Under the pieces are notes generated by a model, which searched no databases, had not been told where the DNA came from, and saw nothing but the letters and a program-made list of their open reading frames with translations. Position numbers and translations under genes: made by a program. Below, one piece after another: positions 26,498 to 36,201 of a stretch of 64,000 bases of DNA (position 1 is its first letter; the number at the start of each line of letters is the position of its first letter). The stretch spans positions 248,001 to 312,000 of the forward strand of contig NZ_JAFIQU010000006.1 of NCBI RefSeq assembly GCF_017355985.1, read 5' to 3'. This DNA comes from Arenibaculum pallidiluteum (GTDB lineage Bacteria > Pseudomonadota > Alphaproteobacteria > Azospirillales > Azospirillaceae).

Positions 26498-27118
26498 TCA
26501 GGAGAGCGTATCGGCCAGAAGGAGTGCCGCCAGCGTCAGCATCACCGCGGCGATCACGAGGTCCAGGACGCGCCAAGCGGCAGGCCGGGCGAAGACGGGC
26601 GCAAGCAGCCGCGCGCCGAAGCCGAGCCCCAGGAACCAGACCGTCGAGGCGACGACGGCCCCGCCCGCGAAGGACACCCGCTCGGCCGGCGCGAAGCGCC
26701 CGGCGATGCCGCCCAGCAGCACCACCGTGTCGAGATAGACATGCGGGTTCAGCAGCGTCAGCGCCGAGACGGTGGCGAGCGCCCGGCCCAGCCCGATGGG
26801 CTGCGGCCCGCCCGCGACGAGCGTGCCCGGGCGCATCGCGCTGCGCAGCGCCCGCAGCCCATACCAGGCCAGGAACGCCGCGCCGCCCAGCCCGACCGCG
26901 GCCAGCAGCTCGGGACGGGCCGCCACGAGGCTACCGAAGCCAGCGCAGCCCAGCGCGATCAGCAGCCCATCGGCCAGGATGCAGACGAGGACCACCGGCA
27001 GCACGTGCTCGCGCTTGAGCCCCTGGCGCAGCACGAAGGCGTTCTGCGCGCCGATGGCGACGATCAGGCCGGCGCCCAGGGAGAAGCCCTGAAGGGCCGG
27101 CAGGATTGCGGATGGCAT
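26498..27118 (-). CDS. argO: LysE/ArgO family amino-acid exporter
   Basis: This is a 206-aa inner-membrane exporter with six hydrophobic segments. The N-terminal GFSLGAGLIVAIGAQNAFVLRQGLKREHV (about residues 9-37) is the ArgO/LysE signature, and TLLNPHVYLDTVVLLG (about 130-145) is the second conserved block. These proteins export basic amino acids such as arginine and lysine. ATG 27118 was chosen because the first helix begins within a few residues; an earlier in-frame start would lie inside the hydrolase gene. No divergent LysR regulator (ArgP/LysG) is present. Confidence 0.9.
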   Translation of the reverse strand: MPSAILPALQGFSLGAGLIVAIGAQNAFVLRQGLKREHVLPVVLVCILADGLLIALGCAGFGSLVAARPELLAAVGLGGAAFLAWYGLRALRSAMRPGTLVAGGPQPIGLGRALATVSALTLLNPHVYLDTVVLLGGIAGRFAPAERVSFAGGAVVASTVWFLGLGFGARLLAPVFARPAAWRVLDLVIAAVMLTLAALLLADTLS

Positions 27119-27137
27119 GGTGGCTCCGTCGACGCCC

Positions 27138-27926
27138 TCAGCCGGCCCCGACGCGGCCCAGCACCTCGTCGACGGTGTGGCACAGCAGGTCGAGGTCCTG
27201 GGGGCGGGAGAGGCGGTGGTCGCCGTCCTTGACCAGGACGGTCGTGACGTCCTCGCCGTCCAGGCGCTCGGCGAGGCGGAGCGCGGTCTGCCAGGGCACG
27301 TCGGGATCGCGCTGGCCATGGAGCAGCCGCACCGGGCCCGCGAAGGGGATCTGCGCGCGCAGCAGCAGGCGCCGGCGACCGTCCTCGACCAGCGCGCGCG
27401 TGTAGACCAGCGGCTCGCCGTACTGGGAGGGCTCCTCGATCCGGCCCTCGGCCAGCATGCGGGCGCGCTGGTCCGGCGGCAGCAGGTCCCAAATCAGGTC
27501 CTCTGTGAAGTCGGGCGCGGCGGCGATGCCGACCAGCCCCGCGACCCGCTCCGGGCGGGCGAGCGCTGCCAGCAGCATGATCCAGCCGCCCATGGACGAT
27601 CCCACCAGGATCTGCGGCCCCTCGGTCTCGGCATCGAGCGCGGCCAGCGCATCCTCGGTCCAGCTTCCGATCGTGCCGTCCTCGAACCGCCCGCCCGAGG
27701 CGCCGTGGCCCTGGTAGTCGAAGCGGAGGAAGGCGCGTCCGCGCGCGCGGCAGTGGGCCTCCAGCGCCAGGGCCTTGGTCCCGGTCATATCGGACCGGTA
27801 GCCGCCGAGGAAAACGAGGCCGGGCCCGCGCCCGGGGGTCCTGCGGAAGGCTATGGTCGCATCGCCGCGCTTGAGTGTAAATTCCGCCGCCTTTCCCGAA
27901 CCCGGCGCTTCCGATCCCATTGTCAT
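27138..27926 (-). CDS. Alpha/beta hydrolase (ABHD10-like serine hydrolase)
   Basis: This is a 262-aa cytosolic hydrolase. The oxyanion strand FLGGYRSDMTGTKA (about residues 38-51) is followed by RFDYQGHGAS and the nucleophile elbow VGSSMGGWIM (Ser about 111). The acid is in LLHGQRDPDVPW and the histidine in DGDHRLSRPQDL. The GGYRSDM and RFDYQGHGxS wording matches the ABHD10/palmitoyl thioesterase-like group. The substrate is not established. ATG 27926 is only 12 bp from the divergent glycosyltransferase ATG, so each promoter must lie within the other gene or be shared. Confidence 0.88.
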   Translation of the reverse strand: MTMGSEAPGSGKAAEFTLKRGDATIAFRRTPGRGPGLVFLGGYRSDMTGTKALALEAHCRARGRAFLRFDYQGHGASGGRFEDGTIGSWTEDALAALDAETEGPQILVGSSMGGWIMLLAALARPERVAGLVGIAAAPDFTEDLIWDLLPPDQRARMLAEGRIEEPSQYGEPLVYTRALVEDGRRRLLLRAQIPFAGPVRLLHGQRDPDVPWQTALRLAERLDGEDVTTVLVKDGDHRLSRPQDLDLLCHTVDEVLGRVGAG

Positions 27927-27938
27927 GAGAACCCATCC

Positions 27939-29153
27939 ATGAGCGAGGCCGCGCACCATATCACGGGCGGACAGGCCGGCAAGCCGGCGCCCGGCCGGCG
28001 CCCGGTCATCCTCCAGGTGCTGCCGAGCCTGGTGACGGGCGGCGCCGAGCGCGGCGCCGTCGACGTGGCGATCGCGCTGTCCCAGGCGGGTGCCGTCCCG
28101 CTCGTGGCCTCGGCCGGCGGTCCCATGGTGCGCGAGCTGGAGCGCCATGGCGTGCGGCACGTGACGCTGCCGCTGAAGGCCAAGAACCCCGTCGCCATGC
28201 TGCGCAACGCCCGCAAGCTCGAGGCGCTGATCCGTGACGAGGGCGTGGACATCGTCCATGCCCGCTCGCGCGCGCCGGCCTGGAGCGCTTGGCTGGCCGC
28301 GCGCCGGGCCTCCGTCCCCTTCATGACGACCTTCCACGCGCCCTACAACTTCAAGGGCGAGCTGAAGCGCCGGTACAACTCCGTGATGGCGCTGGGGGAG
28401 CGGGTGATCGCGATCTCGGAGTTCATCCGGGACCACATCCTCGCCAACTACGCCGTCGACCCCGGGCGCATCCGGCTGATCCACCGCGGCATCGACCTCG
28501 GCCATTTCTCGCCGGAGCGCGTGGGCCGCGAGCGCCTGGTCACCCTGTCGCGGAGCTGGCGGATCCCGGACGACCGCCACGTGATCATGCTGCCCGGGCG
28601 CCTGACCCGCTGGAAGGGGCAGGCGGTGCTGATCGAGGCGCTGGCCCTGCTGGAGCGCCGCGACTTCTACTGCCTGCTGGTCGGCGCCGACCAGGGCCGT
28701 ACCGGCTACCGCAAGGAGCTGGAGGAGCTGGCCGCGGCGCGCGGGCTGCGCGACCTCGTGCATCTCGCGGACCATTGCGACGACATGGCCGCGGCCTACC
28801 TGCTCTCCGACGTCGTGGTCAGTGCCTCGTCCGACCCCGAGGCGTTTGGCCGGGTGATCGTCGAGGCACAGGCCATGGGGCGGCCGGTGATCGTGACGAA
28901 CCACGGCGCCGTGCGCGAGACCGTGCTCGCCGGGGAGACCGGCTGGGTCGTGCCGCCCGGCGACCCGCAGGCGCTGGCCGAGGCGCTGTCCCTGGCGCTG
29001 TCCATGACACCCGAGGAGCGCGCGGCGGTGGCCGAGCGCGCCATCGCCTTCGTCGGCGAGCGCTTCTCGCGCGAGCGCATGTGCGCCGAGACGCTGGGCG
29101 TCTATGCCGAGCTGCTGGACGAGCGGCGGGCGGCCGCGCCTCGGTTTGCTTGA
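27939..29153 (+). CDS. GT4-family glycosyltransferase
   Basis: This is a 404-aa GT-B glycosyltransferase of the CAZy GT4 type. Seen are the acceptor-side glycine-rich start QVLPSLVTGGAERG (about residues 27-40), the donor-domain opener MLPGRLTRWKGQAVLIEAL, and the E-x7-E motif in PEAFGRVIVEAQAMG (about 310-325), which binds the nucleotide sugar. Such enzymes act in lipopolysaccharide or exopolysaccharide assembly on the cytoplasmic membrane face. No other polysaccharide genes adjoin. It is followed 60 bp later by thrS. Confidence 0.9.
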   Translation: MSEAAHHITGGQAGKPAPGRRPVILQVLPSLVTGGAERGAVDVAIALSQAGAVPLVASAGGPMVRELERHGVRHVTLPLKAKNPVAMLRNARKLEALIRDEGVDIVHARSRAPAWSAWLAARRASVPFMTTFHAPYNFKGELKRRYNSVMALGERVIAISEFIRDHILANYAVDPGRIRLIHRGIDLGHFSPERVGRERLVTLSRSWRIPDDRHVIMLPGRLTRWKGQAVLIEALALLERRDFYCLLVGADQGRTGYRKELEELAAARGLRDLVHLADHCDDMAAAYLLSDVVVSASSDPEAFGRVIVEAQAMGRPVIVTNHGAVRETVLAGETGWVVPPGDPQALAEALSLALSMTPEERAAVAERAIAFVGERFSRERMCAETLGVYAELLDERRAAAPRFA

Positions 29154-29177
29154 CTCGCCGGGCACGGCGCCTACATT
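29150..29177 (+). promoter_or_regulatory. Probable thrS promoter
   Basis: TTGACT (29150-29155), 16-nt spacer, TACATT (29172-29177), 36 nt before the thrS ATG. The -35 hexamer overlaps the glycosyltransferase stop codon. Match to sigma-70 consensus is good; activity is inferred. Confidence 0.6.
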
Positions 29178-29213
29178 CGGCCGACTCCGCCACCAGGACC
29201 GGTCCCCGTTGCC

Positions 29214-31178
29214 ATGCAGACGGCCGAAAAGCTCGACAAGATCGCGATCACGCTGCCCGACGGCAGCGTCCGCCACTATGACGCCCCGGTGACGGGGCTC
29301 ACCGTCGCGGAATCCATCGGCAAGCGTCTGGCCAAGGACGCCGTCGCGGTGAAGGTGAACGGCGAGCTGCGCGACCTCACCCGCGACATCGAGGGCGACG
29401 CCCGGCTGGAGATCGTGACGCGCGAGACGCCCGAAGGGCTCGAGCTGCTGCGCCACGACTGCGCGCATATCATGGCCGAGGCCGTGCAGGAGCTCTACCC
29501 CGGCACCCAGGTCACCATCGGCCCTGCCATCGCCAACGGCTTCTACTACGACTTCGCGCGGTCCGAGCCCTTCACGCCGGCCGACCTCGAGAAGATCGAG
29601 GAGAAGATGCACGAGATCGTGTCCCGCGACCTGCCCTTCACCCGCGAGGTCTGGGACCGCAACGACGCGATCCGCCACTTCGAGGAGATCGGCGAGAAAT
29701 ACAAGGCCGAGATCATCCGCGACCTGCCCGGCACCGAGACGATCACGATCTACCGGCAGGGCCGCTGGTACGACCTCTGCCGCGGCCCGCACATGCCCTC
29801 GACCGGCCGGGCCGGCCATGCCTTCAAGCTGATGAAGGTCGCGGGCGCCTACTGGCGCGGCGACCACCGCAACGCCATGCTCCAGCGCATCTACGGCACC
29901 GCCTGGCGGTCCGAGAAGGAGCTGGAGGCCTACCTGCACCAGCTCGAGGAGGCCGAGCGCCGCGACCATCGCCGCCTCGGCCGCGAGATGGACCTGTTCC
30001 ACCAGCAGGAGGAGGCCGTCGGCTCGGTCTTCTGGCACGACAATGGCTACACGCTGTGGCGCACGCTGGAGAACTACGTGCGCAGCCGCCTGCAGGCCGA
30101 CGGCTACATCGAGGTGCGCACGCCGCAGCTGATCGACCGGTCGCTCTGGGAGGCCTCGGGACACTGGGAGAAGTTCCGCGAGGCGATGTTCACGGTACAG
30201 ACGGAGGAGGAGCGCGTCCTCGCCATCAAGCCCATGAACTGCCCGGCGCACGTCCAGATCTACCGGCAGGGCATCAAGAGCTACCGCGACCTGCCGATCC
30301 GCATGGCCGAGTTCGGCTCGTGCCACCGCAACGAGCCCTCGGGCGCGCTGCACGGCATCATGCGCGTGCGCGCCTTCACCCAGGACGACGCCCACATCTT
30401 CTGCACCCCCGAGCAGATCACCGAGGAGAGCGTCAAGTTCTGCCGGCTGCTCCAGCGGGTCTACAAGGATCTCGGCTTCGAGGACGTCTTCGTGAAGTTC
30501 TCGGACCGGCCGGAGAAGCGCGCCGGCAGCGACGAGGTCTGGGACCGGGCCGAGCAGGCGCTGAAGGACGCGGCGAACGCCGCGGGCCTTTCATGGGAGC
30601 TGAACCCCGGCGAGGGCGCCTTCTACGGCCCCAAGCTGGAATTCACGCTGCGCGACGCCATCGGGCGCGACTGGCAGTGCGGCACGCTGCAGGTCGACTT
30701 CGTCCTGCCCGAGCGGCTGGATGCGGAATATGTCGGCGAGGACGGCCAGCGCCACCGCCCGGTGATGCTGCACCGCGCGATCCTGGGCTCCATGGAGCGC
30801 TTCATCGGCATGCTGATCGAGCATTACGCCGGGCGCTTCCCGCTTTGGCTGGCCCCGGTTCAGGCCGTGGTCGCGACGATCACCAACGATGCCGACGACT
30901 ATGCCCGCACCGTGCGCGACGCTCTGGCCCGCGCCGGCGTGCGGACACGGCTTGATCTTCGGAACGAGAAGATCAATCTGAAGGTGCGGGAGCACAGCCT
31001 TCGCAAGGTTCCGCTGCTCCTCGTCGTCGGCAAGCGCGAGGCCGAGGAGCGGACCGTCGCGATCCGGCGCCTTGGAAGCAACGCGCAGGAAATCCTTGCC
31101 CTTGACGAAGCCCTTCATAAAATCGGCATCGAGGCGAGGTCCCCCGCGGGGGACCTGGTCGAGGATTCGCCATTCTGA
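29214..31178 (+). CDS. thrS: Threonine--tRNA ligase
   Basis: This class II aminoacyl-tRNA synthetase charges tRNA-Thr. At 654 aa it has full domain order: TGS (about residues 5-70), editing domain N2 with [15 protein letters not shown] and the FYYDF strand (about 75-235), catalytic core (about 255-545) and anticodon-binding domain (about 550-645). The zinc ligands are visible in MNCPAHV (Cys), [13 protein letters not shown] (His) and [13 protein letters not shown] (His). It has its own promoter, and infC follows after 64 bp with no terminator between, so thrS-infC are probably co-transcribed. Confidence 0.98.
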   Translation: MQTAEKLDKIAITLPDGSVRHYDAPVTGLTVAESIGKRLAKDAVAVKVNGELRDLTRDIEGDARLEIVTRETPEGLELLRHDCAHIMAEAVQELYPGTQVTIGPAIANGFYYDFARSEPFTPADLEKIEEKMHEIVSRDLPFTREVWDRNDAIRHFEEIGEKYKAEIIRDLPGTETITIYRQGRWYDLCRGPHMPSTGRAGHAFKLMKVAGAYWRGDHRNAMLQRIYGTAWRSEKELEAYLHQLEEAERRDHRRLGREMDLFHQQEEAVGSVFWHDNGYTLWRTLENYVRSRLQADGYIEVRTPQLIDRSLWEASGHWEKFREAMFTVQTEEERVLAIKPMNCPAHVQIYRQGIKSYRDLPIRMAEFGSCHRNEPSGALHGIMRVRAFTQDDAHIFCTPEQITEESVKFCRLLQRVYKDLGFEDVFVKFSDRPEKRAGSDEVWDRAEQALKDAANAAGLSWELNPGEGAFYGPKLEFTLRDAIGRDWQCGTLQVDFVLPERLDAEYVGEDGQRHRPVMLHRAILGSMERFIGMLIEHYAGRFPLWLAPVQAVVATITNDADDYARTVRDALARAGVRTRLDLRNEKINLKVREHSLRKVPLLLVVGKREAEERTVAIRRLGSNAQEILALDEALHKIGIEARSPAGDLVEDSPF

Positions 31179-31242
31179 CAACTGAACGAGGCGCGGCCCC
31201 GCGATGGACGCCGGGGCACGCGCGAACCGAGGGAGTTCATCC

Positions 31243-31779
31243 ATAGCCAGGCTCAGCCCCAACGAAGCGCCGTCGCGCGAAGGCCCCCGGGTCAACCGCG
31301 AGATCAATGCCCGTTCCGTCCGCCTGATCGGCGCCGACGGCGAGATGATCGGCGTCGTCACCCTGCGCGAAGCCCTGATGGCCGCGGAGGATGCCGGCCT
31401 CGACCTGGTCGAGGTGTCGCCGAACGCAGAGCCTCCGGTCTGCAAGATCCTCGACTATGGCAAGTTCAAGTACGAGGCGCAGAAGAAGGCCGCGGAAGCG
31501 CGCAAGAAGCAGAAGATCATCGAGGTCAAGGAGATCAAACTCCGGCCGAACATCGATGACAACGACTACGGCGTGAAGATGAAGAGCGCGCGCCGCTTCC
31601 TGGAGGAGGGCGACAAGGTCAAGGTGACCATGCGCTTCCGGGGCCGCGAGATGGCGCACCAGGAGATCGGCATGAACGTGCTGGTCAAGGTGCGCGACGA
31701 TCTGCAGGACCTCTCGAAGGTCGAGCAGATGCCCAAGCTCGAAGGCCGCCAGATGGTGATGGTGCTGGCGCCGAAGTGA
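31243..31779 (+). CDS. infC: Translation initiation factor IF-3 (probable AUA start)
   Basis: IF-3 binds the 30S subunit, proofreads the start codon and blocks 50S joining. The N-domain starts near [16 protein letters not shown], then [24 protein letters not shown]; the linker is lysine-rich ([12 protein letters not shown]). The C-domain has [13 protein letters not shown] and [18 protein letters not shown]. Start: ATA at 31243 has GGGAG seven bases upstream and gives 178 aa, near the usual 180. ATG 31204 would give 191 aa with a non-conserved extension. Non-standard infC starts are known to support autoregulation. rpmI and rplT do not follow. Confidence 0.95.
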   Translation: MARLSPNEAPSREGPRVNREINARSVRLIGADGEMIGVVTLREALMAAEDAGLDLVEVSPNAEPPVCKILDYGKFKYEAQKKAAEARKKQKIIEVKEIKLRPNIDDNDYGVKMKSARRFLEEGDKVKVTMRFRGREMAHQEIGMNVLVKVRDDLQDLSKVEQMPKLEGRQMVMVLAPK

Positions 31780-31801
31780 CAGCCGCCGCCGTCGGCGAAG
31801 G

Positions 31802-31839
31802 AAAAAGGCCCGACCCGGACCGCCGGGTCGGGCCTTTTT
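31802..31839. terminator. Strong bidirectional intrinsic terminator after infC
   Basis: A perfect 17-bp stem (31802-31818 with 31823-31839) has a 4-nt loop, and the stem ends in A5 on one side and T5 on the other. It serves infC (plus) and the convergent siderophore ATPase gene (minus). Confidence 0.92.
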
Positions 31840-31868
31840 CCTTGGGCTGCGGCCCGTTCAGCGGCTTT

Positions 31869-32654
31869 TCAGCGGATTTCGGCCGGACCGGCCGCGGGGC
31901 GGGCCGCCACGCCGTCGACGATGACGTGGCGACGCCCCATGCTGCAGCGCTCGATCCGGCCTTCGACATTGTAGACCTCCCGCAGAACGCGGTCGGTGAT
32001 GACCTCGTCGCAAGCGCCGCACGCCTGCGCCGTGCCATCGGCGACCAGCAGCGCCATGTCCGCGAAGTGCAGCGCGTGATTGAGGTCGTGCAGGGCGATG
32101 AAGACGGCCATGCCGCGCTCCTTGGCGAGGCGGCGCAGGAGGAGAAGCACCTCGACTTGGCGGCACAGGTCGAGGGCGCTGGTCGGCTCGTCCATCAGCA
32201 GCACATCGGGCTCCCGGACGAGGCTCTGGGCGATGCCGACGAGTTGCCGCTGCCCGCCGCTGAGTTCGTGCAGGTGGCAAAAGCCGATGGCGCCGATCTG
32301 CAGGTCGGCGATCGCCCGGTCGACCTGCGTCAGGTCCTCCGCCTCAAGGCGCCAGGACCCGCCCTGCTTGCGCGCCAGAAGGATGGACTCGTAGACCGTC
32401 AGCGCGGCTGCGGGAGTGTCGTCCTGCGGCAGGTAGGAGACGGCGCGGGTCGGATCGCGGACGCCCTCCAGGTGCACCTTGCCCGGCCCCTTCATGATGC
32501 CGGCGATCCGCTTGAACAGCGTCGACTTGCCTGCGGCGTTCGGGCCGATCACGGCGATCACTGTGCCGCCATGGAAGGCCGGGGTCGTAACGCCGCTCAG
32601 AACGGGCTTGGCGCCATAGGCGGCGCCGACCGCCTCCAGCCACACCGTCACCAT
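31869..32654 (-). CDS. Iron-siderophore ABC transporter ATP-binding protein (FecE/FepC type)
   Basis: This is a 261-aa cytoplasmic ATPase energising siderophore import. Walker A is GPNAAGKST (about residues 37-45; the second Gly of the usual GPNGAGKST is Ala), the signature is ELSGGQRQL (about 134-142), Walker B VLLMDEPTSALD (about 157-168), and the switch histidine is in ALHDLNHAL. It is the last gene of the uptake operon, 10 bp after the permease. Substrate specificity is set by the receptor and binding protein upstream. Confidence 0.92.
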   Translation of the reverse strand: MVTVWLEAVGAAYGAKPVLSGVTTPAFHGGTVIAVIGPNAAGKSTLFKRIAGIMKGPGKVHLEGVRDPTRAVSYLPQDDTPAAALTVYESILLARKQGGSWRLEAEDLTQVDRAIADLQIGAIGFCHLHELSGGQRQLVGIAQSLVREPDVLLMDEPTSALDLCRQVEVLLLLRRLAKERGMAVFIALHDLNHALHFADMALLVADGTAQACGACDEVITDRVLREVYNVEGRIERCSMGRRHVIVDGVAARPAAGPAEIR

Positions 32655-32664
32655 GGCCGCACCG

Positions 32665-33729
32665 TCACCATGAAGGCCGCCCGTTGCGCAGGATGAGGAA
32701 GAAGAAGAGCGGGATGCCGACCAGCGAGGTGACGATCCCGATGGGAATGATGGCCCCCGGGATCAGCGTCTTCGCGACAATCGAGCTCAACGACATGATC
32801 AAAGCTCCGCACAGCGCCGTGGCCGGCAGGAAGAAGCGCTGGTCCTCGCCGATCAGCATGCGGGCGATGTGCGGGCCGACAAGGCCGATGAAGCCGATGG
32901 TCCCGACGAAGGAGACCGGGACCGCCGCCAGCAGAGCCACCAGCATCAGGGTCTCGAGGCGCAGGCGCCTGACCCTGATCCCGAAGCTCGCGGCCCTGGC
33001 CTCTCCCATGCGCAGCGCGGTCAGCGACCAGCGGCGCAGCACGAAGACGGGAACGGCCACGCAGATCGCGGCGACGGTGACGGCGAGCTTGGGCCAGGTC
33101 GCCTTGGTCAGGCTGCCCATGGTCCAGAACACCACGGCGGCGACGGCCTGGTCCGAGGCGACGAACTGCACCATCGCCAGCAGGGCGTTGAAAGTGAAGA
33201 CCAGCGCGATCCCGAGCAGGACGACCGAGTGCACCGTGGCGTCGCGCCTCAGGCTCAGGGCGTGGATGGCGAGCGCCGTCAACATGGCCACGGCGAAGGC
33301 ATTCGCCGGAACCGCATAGTCGGCCGCGACCGGCACCAGGGTGATTCCGAACGCGATGGTCAAGGCAGCCCCGAAGCTGGCGGCGGCCGAGATGCCGAGC
33401 GTGAAGGGGCTGGCGAGCGGGTTGTTCAGGATCGTCTGCATCTGGCCGCCTGCGACCGACAGCGCCAGGCCGACGACGGCGGCCATCAGCGCCGAGGGCA
33501 TCCGGATCGCCCAGACGATCGCCCCGAGCTGGGCGCTGGCCTGCGACGGGCTCAGGATGGCCCGGAGGACGTCGGGCAGCGGATAGCTCGCCGGCCCGGT
33601 CGAGACGTCGACGAGCAGGCTGAGGCACAGAGCAAGCGCCAGCGCGCCGAGCAGCAGGATGCGGCGCCGGACCAGCGCGCGGTAGCGCGCGCTCCCGGCC
33701 GCCTGGACGCCTTCGGCAAGCTCCGTCAC
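32665..33729 (-). CDS. Iron-siderophore ABC transporter permease (FecCD family)
   Basis: This 354-aa inner-membrane permease has about ten helices. Diagnostic FecCD motifs are WAIRMPSALMAAVVGLALSVAGGQMQTILNNPLASP (about residues 72-107) and FVGTIGFIGLVGPHIARMLIG (about 275-295), the second being the ATPase-contact loop. Only one permease gene is present, so it probably forms a homodimer, as BtuC does. Its GTG start at 33729 overlaps the binding-protein stop (GTGA), which implies coupled translation. Confidence 0.94.
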   Translation of the reverse strand: MTELAEGVQAAGSARYRALVRRRILLLGALALALCLSLLVDVSTGPASYPLPDVLRAILSPSQASAQLGAIVWAIRMPSALMAAVVGLALSVAGGQMQTILNNPLASPFTLGISAAASFGAALTIAFGITLVPVAADYAVPANAFAVAMLTALAIHALSLRRDATVHSVVLLGIALVFTFNALLAMVQFVASDQAVAAVVFWTMGSLTKATWPKLAVTVAAICVAVPVFVLRRWSLTALRMGEARAASFGIRVRRLRLETLMLVALLAAVPVSFVGTIGFIGLVGPHIARMLIGEDQRFFLPATALCGALIMSLSSIVAKTLIPGAIIPIGIVTSLVGIPLFFFLILRNGRPSW

Positions 33730-34907
33730 CGTTCGGGCCCCGCCAGCGAGACCCAGTAGCCCGGCCGGTACGCGACGGGCAGGAAGCGCTCATGGAAGGT
33801 CCGGAAGGTCTCCTCGGGCCGCAGGGCCGAGAACAGGTCGGGATGGAACCACTTGGCCAGCTGCTGGATGGCGATGAAGTCGTAGGGGCTGTTGTAGAAC
33901 TGGTGCCAGATTCCGTGGAAGGCGCGGTTCCGGTTCGCCGTGACGCCCGTGTAGGCCGGCCTGCTCCGGTACCACTCAAGCTTGCGCGCGGCTTCGGCCT
34001 GGTCGGCGCCGGGCCCGAGCGGAATCCAGCGCCCGCCGGGAACATAGGCCTCCCACTCCGCGCTGGTGACGACGACGTGGTCGGGGTCGGCGGCGATCAC
34101 CTGCTCCGGGTTCACCTGGCCGAACGTGCCGGGAATCACGGTCCTGGCGATGTTGTTGCCGCCGGCCATCTCGACGAACCGGCCGAAGTTCCCGTCGCCG
34201 AAGGACAGGCAGCAGTCGTCCGTGTAGCCGCCGATGCGCTCGATGAAGACGTCGGGGCGGGCGGGAGATCGGGCCGCAATCACGTCCGTGACGCGCCGGA
34301 TCTGCTCGTCTCGGAAGGCGGCGATCTGCTCGGCGCGCGCCTCCCGTCCGAAGAGGCGTCCCAGGAGGCGGATCGTGGGCCCGGTATTCGACGTCGGGTC
34401 GTGCCGGAAATCGACATAGACGACGGGGATGCCGACCGCCCCGAGCTTCTCGATGGTGCGGGCGTCCTCGACGGCGCGCATCGCTTCGATGTTCAGCAGC
34501 ACCACGTCGATTCCGAGGGCGATCGCGGACTCGGCATCGACGAGGCTGTTCTCGGCCCCGCCGAAGCGGGGCAGCTTCGCGAGCGCCGGGAAGGCGGCGA
34601 GGTACTGCCGGTAGCTGCCGGGATCCGCCTCGATCAGGTCGTCGCGCCATGCACCGACGCGGGCGAGCGGGTCCTCGGGCTCGAGGGCCGCGACCACGTG
34701 GAGCAGGCGACCTTCGCCCAGCATCACGCGTCGGACCGGCACGGGCACGGAGACGCGGCGCCCGGCCAGGTCGGTCACGGTCGCATGGCCGGGCGCCGGG
34801 TCGCCCTGGGCGAGGGCTCGCCCGCCCGGCCCCGCGGCGAGCATCACCACGCCCGCGACGGCGATGCCGCCCAGGACCGCACGGAAGCAATGTCGTCGCG
34901 ACGTCAC
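33726..34907 (-). CDS. Iron-siderophore ABC transporter substrate-binding protein
   Basis: This is a 393-aa class III periplasmic binding protein. An N-terminal [13 protein letters not shown] followed by a hydrophobic stretch and ALAQG looks like a twin-arginine or Sec signal. The body contains [20 protein letters not shown], an Asp-Cys-Cys segment [25 protein letters not shown] (about residues 225-250) and [18 protein letters not shown], the usual pattern of FepB/BtuF-like proteins. Start GTG 34907 has GGAAGG upstream and overlaps the MFS stop by 4 bp. The ligand is a ferric chelate not identified from sequence. Confidence 0.9.
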   Translation of the reverse strand: MTSRRHCFRAVLGGIAVAGVVMLAAGPGGRALAQGDPAPGHATVTDLAGRRVSVPVPVRRVMLGEGRLLHVVAALEPEDPLARVGAWRDDLIEADPGSYRQYLAAFPALAKLPRFGGAENSLVDAESAIALGIDVVLLNIEAMRAVEDARTIEKLGAVGIPVVYVDFRHDPTSNTGPTIRLLGRLFGREARAEQIAAFRDEQIRRVTDVIAARSPARPDVFIERIGGYTDDCCLSFGDGNFGRFVEMAGGNNIARTVIPGTFGQVNPEQVIAADPDHVVVTSAEWEAYVPGGRWIPLGPGADQAEAARKLEWYRSRPAYTGVTANRNRAFHGIWHQFYNSPYDFIAIQQLAKWFHPDLFSALRPEETFRTFHERFLPVAYRPGYWVSLAGPER

Positions 34908-36169
34908 GGAACCTTCCCTTTCGGCTGCGCGGGCAGAGCGGGCGGCGCGGCAGACCCGCGGGGCCCGCCGCACCTGAGGATTGTCGCCACTCCCAGCGAG
35001 AGCAGGTAGAGCGCGGCAACGAGGAAGAAGATCGTCTCGAGGCCGAATGCCTGGCTGAATCCCATGCCGATGGCGATGCCGACGATCGAGGAGAACTGCT
35101 GCGTGGCATGGACGACGCCGAGCACCCGACCCTGGCGGTGCATGGCGGTCGCCGCCGAGATCAGGGACGTCAGCACCGGGGTGGTGGCCGCCAGGAGCGC
35201 GCCCCAGGCGAAGCACAGGGCGATGAAGACCGCGACCGTGCGCGTCAGGCCGATGCCGACGGCGACCAGGGCGCAGGCCGCGATGACGGCGGACAGCCCG
35301 CGCAGCACCTCGGCCGCCGGCCGGCCCGAGAAGACGCGCGCCCAGCCGGACGCCGACACCACGAACCCCAGTGCCAGGAGGCCGTAGCACAGCCCTGTCA
35401 CCGAGGTATCGGCCCGGAAGACTTCCTGGACGTAGAGCGAGAAGGGCGCTTGCATGACAAGCCGGCTGGCCAGCAGCATGCCGAGGAGGAGCAGCAGCCC
35501 CGGAACCGGCGAAGGACCGGCGATCCGGTCGGCGATCGCCGGATCGTCGGGAGCGGCACCGCCCCCGGAATTCCCGCGGCGCTGGCAGACCTCCGGCAGC
35601 GCGAGCCACGCCGTTGCTGCGCACAGCGCGCAGAGCGCGCCGGCCGCAAGGTTGATCGCGGCGAAGGGTGCGCGATCCAGGACCAGCCCGCCGAGCACCG
35701 CGCCGCCCACCGAGCCGAGGTTGGTGGCTATCTGCAGCCGTGCGAAAAGCTGTGCACGGCGCTCGGGGGCCTCTATCTGCACGCCATAGGCCTGCGCCGG
35801 CGCGATGTAGCCGGCACAGGCGCCCTGCAGGAAGCGCAACGCCAGGATCGACCACACGTCGGCGGCGAAGGCCAACAGGAGCTGGGTCGCCGACAGTCCG
35901 AGCAGGGCCCGGATCATCATCAGCTTGTTGCCGAAGCGGTCGCCGACCCGGCCCCAGAATGCGCTCGTCAGCATGATGCCGAGCATCGGCCCGACATAGA
36001 CGCCGACAGACGCCAAGCCGAAGACCCAGTCCGACGGGCTGTGCTCCCGCAGGTGCAGCGGCCAGAACGGGCCGCTCATCTCCATGGCGCCCATCGAGAC
36101 CAGCTGCAATGCGAAGAGCAGCCGGACCGTCGCCCGGGGATAGGCCGGTGGCGGGACTCGTTCCGGCAT
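34904..36169 (-). CDS. MFS transporter inside siderophore uptake operon
   Basis: This 421-aa, 12-helix major facilitator has the loop 2-3 motif [15 protein letters not shown] (about residues 69-83) and [15 protein letters not shown] in helix 1 and its loop, a pattern shared with MdtG/SetA-like drug or siderophore exporters. It lies between the TonB receptor and the binding protein, with its stop overlapping the latter's start. Inference: it either exports siderophore after iron release or moves ferric siderophore inward. Its presence in an operon without biosynthesis genes is unusual enough to note. Confidence 0.88.
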   Translation of the reverse strand: MPERVPPPAYPRATVRLLFALQLVSMGAMEMSGPFWPLHLREHSPSDWVFGLASVGVYVGPMLGIMLTSAFWGRVGDRFGNKLMMIRALLGLSATQLLLAFAADVWSILALRFLQGACAGYIAPAQAYGVQIEAPERRAQLFARLQIATNLGSVGGAVLGGLVLDRAPFAAINLAAGALCALCAATAWLALPEVCQRRGNSGGGAAPDDPAIADRIAGPSPVPGLLLLLGMLLASRLVMQAPFSLYVQEVFRADTSVTGLCYGLLALGFVVSASGWARVFSGRPAAEVLRGLSAVIAACALVAVGIGLTRTVAVFIALCFAWGALLAATTPVLTSLISAATAMHRQGRVLGVVHATQQFSSIVGIAIGMGFSQAFGLETIFFLVAALYLLSLGVATILRCGGPRGSAAPPALPAQPKGKVP

Positions 36170-36201
36170 GATCAGCGCCCCGCCATCCGCTCCGCTCCCG
36201 C

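Noticed and set aside
27927-30395. N-terminal extension of the serine hydrolase through the glycosyltransferase and thrS
   Set aside because: The extension is antisense to two clear genes; the hydrolase domain begins at about 27926.
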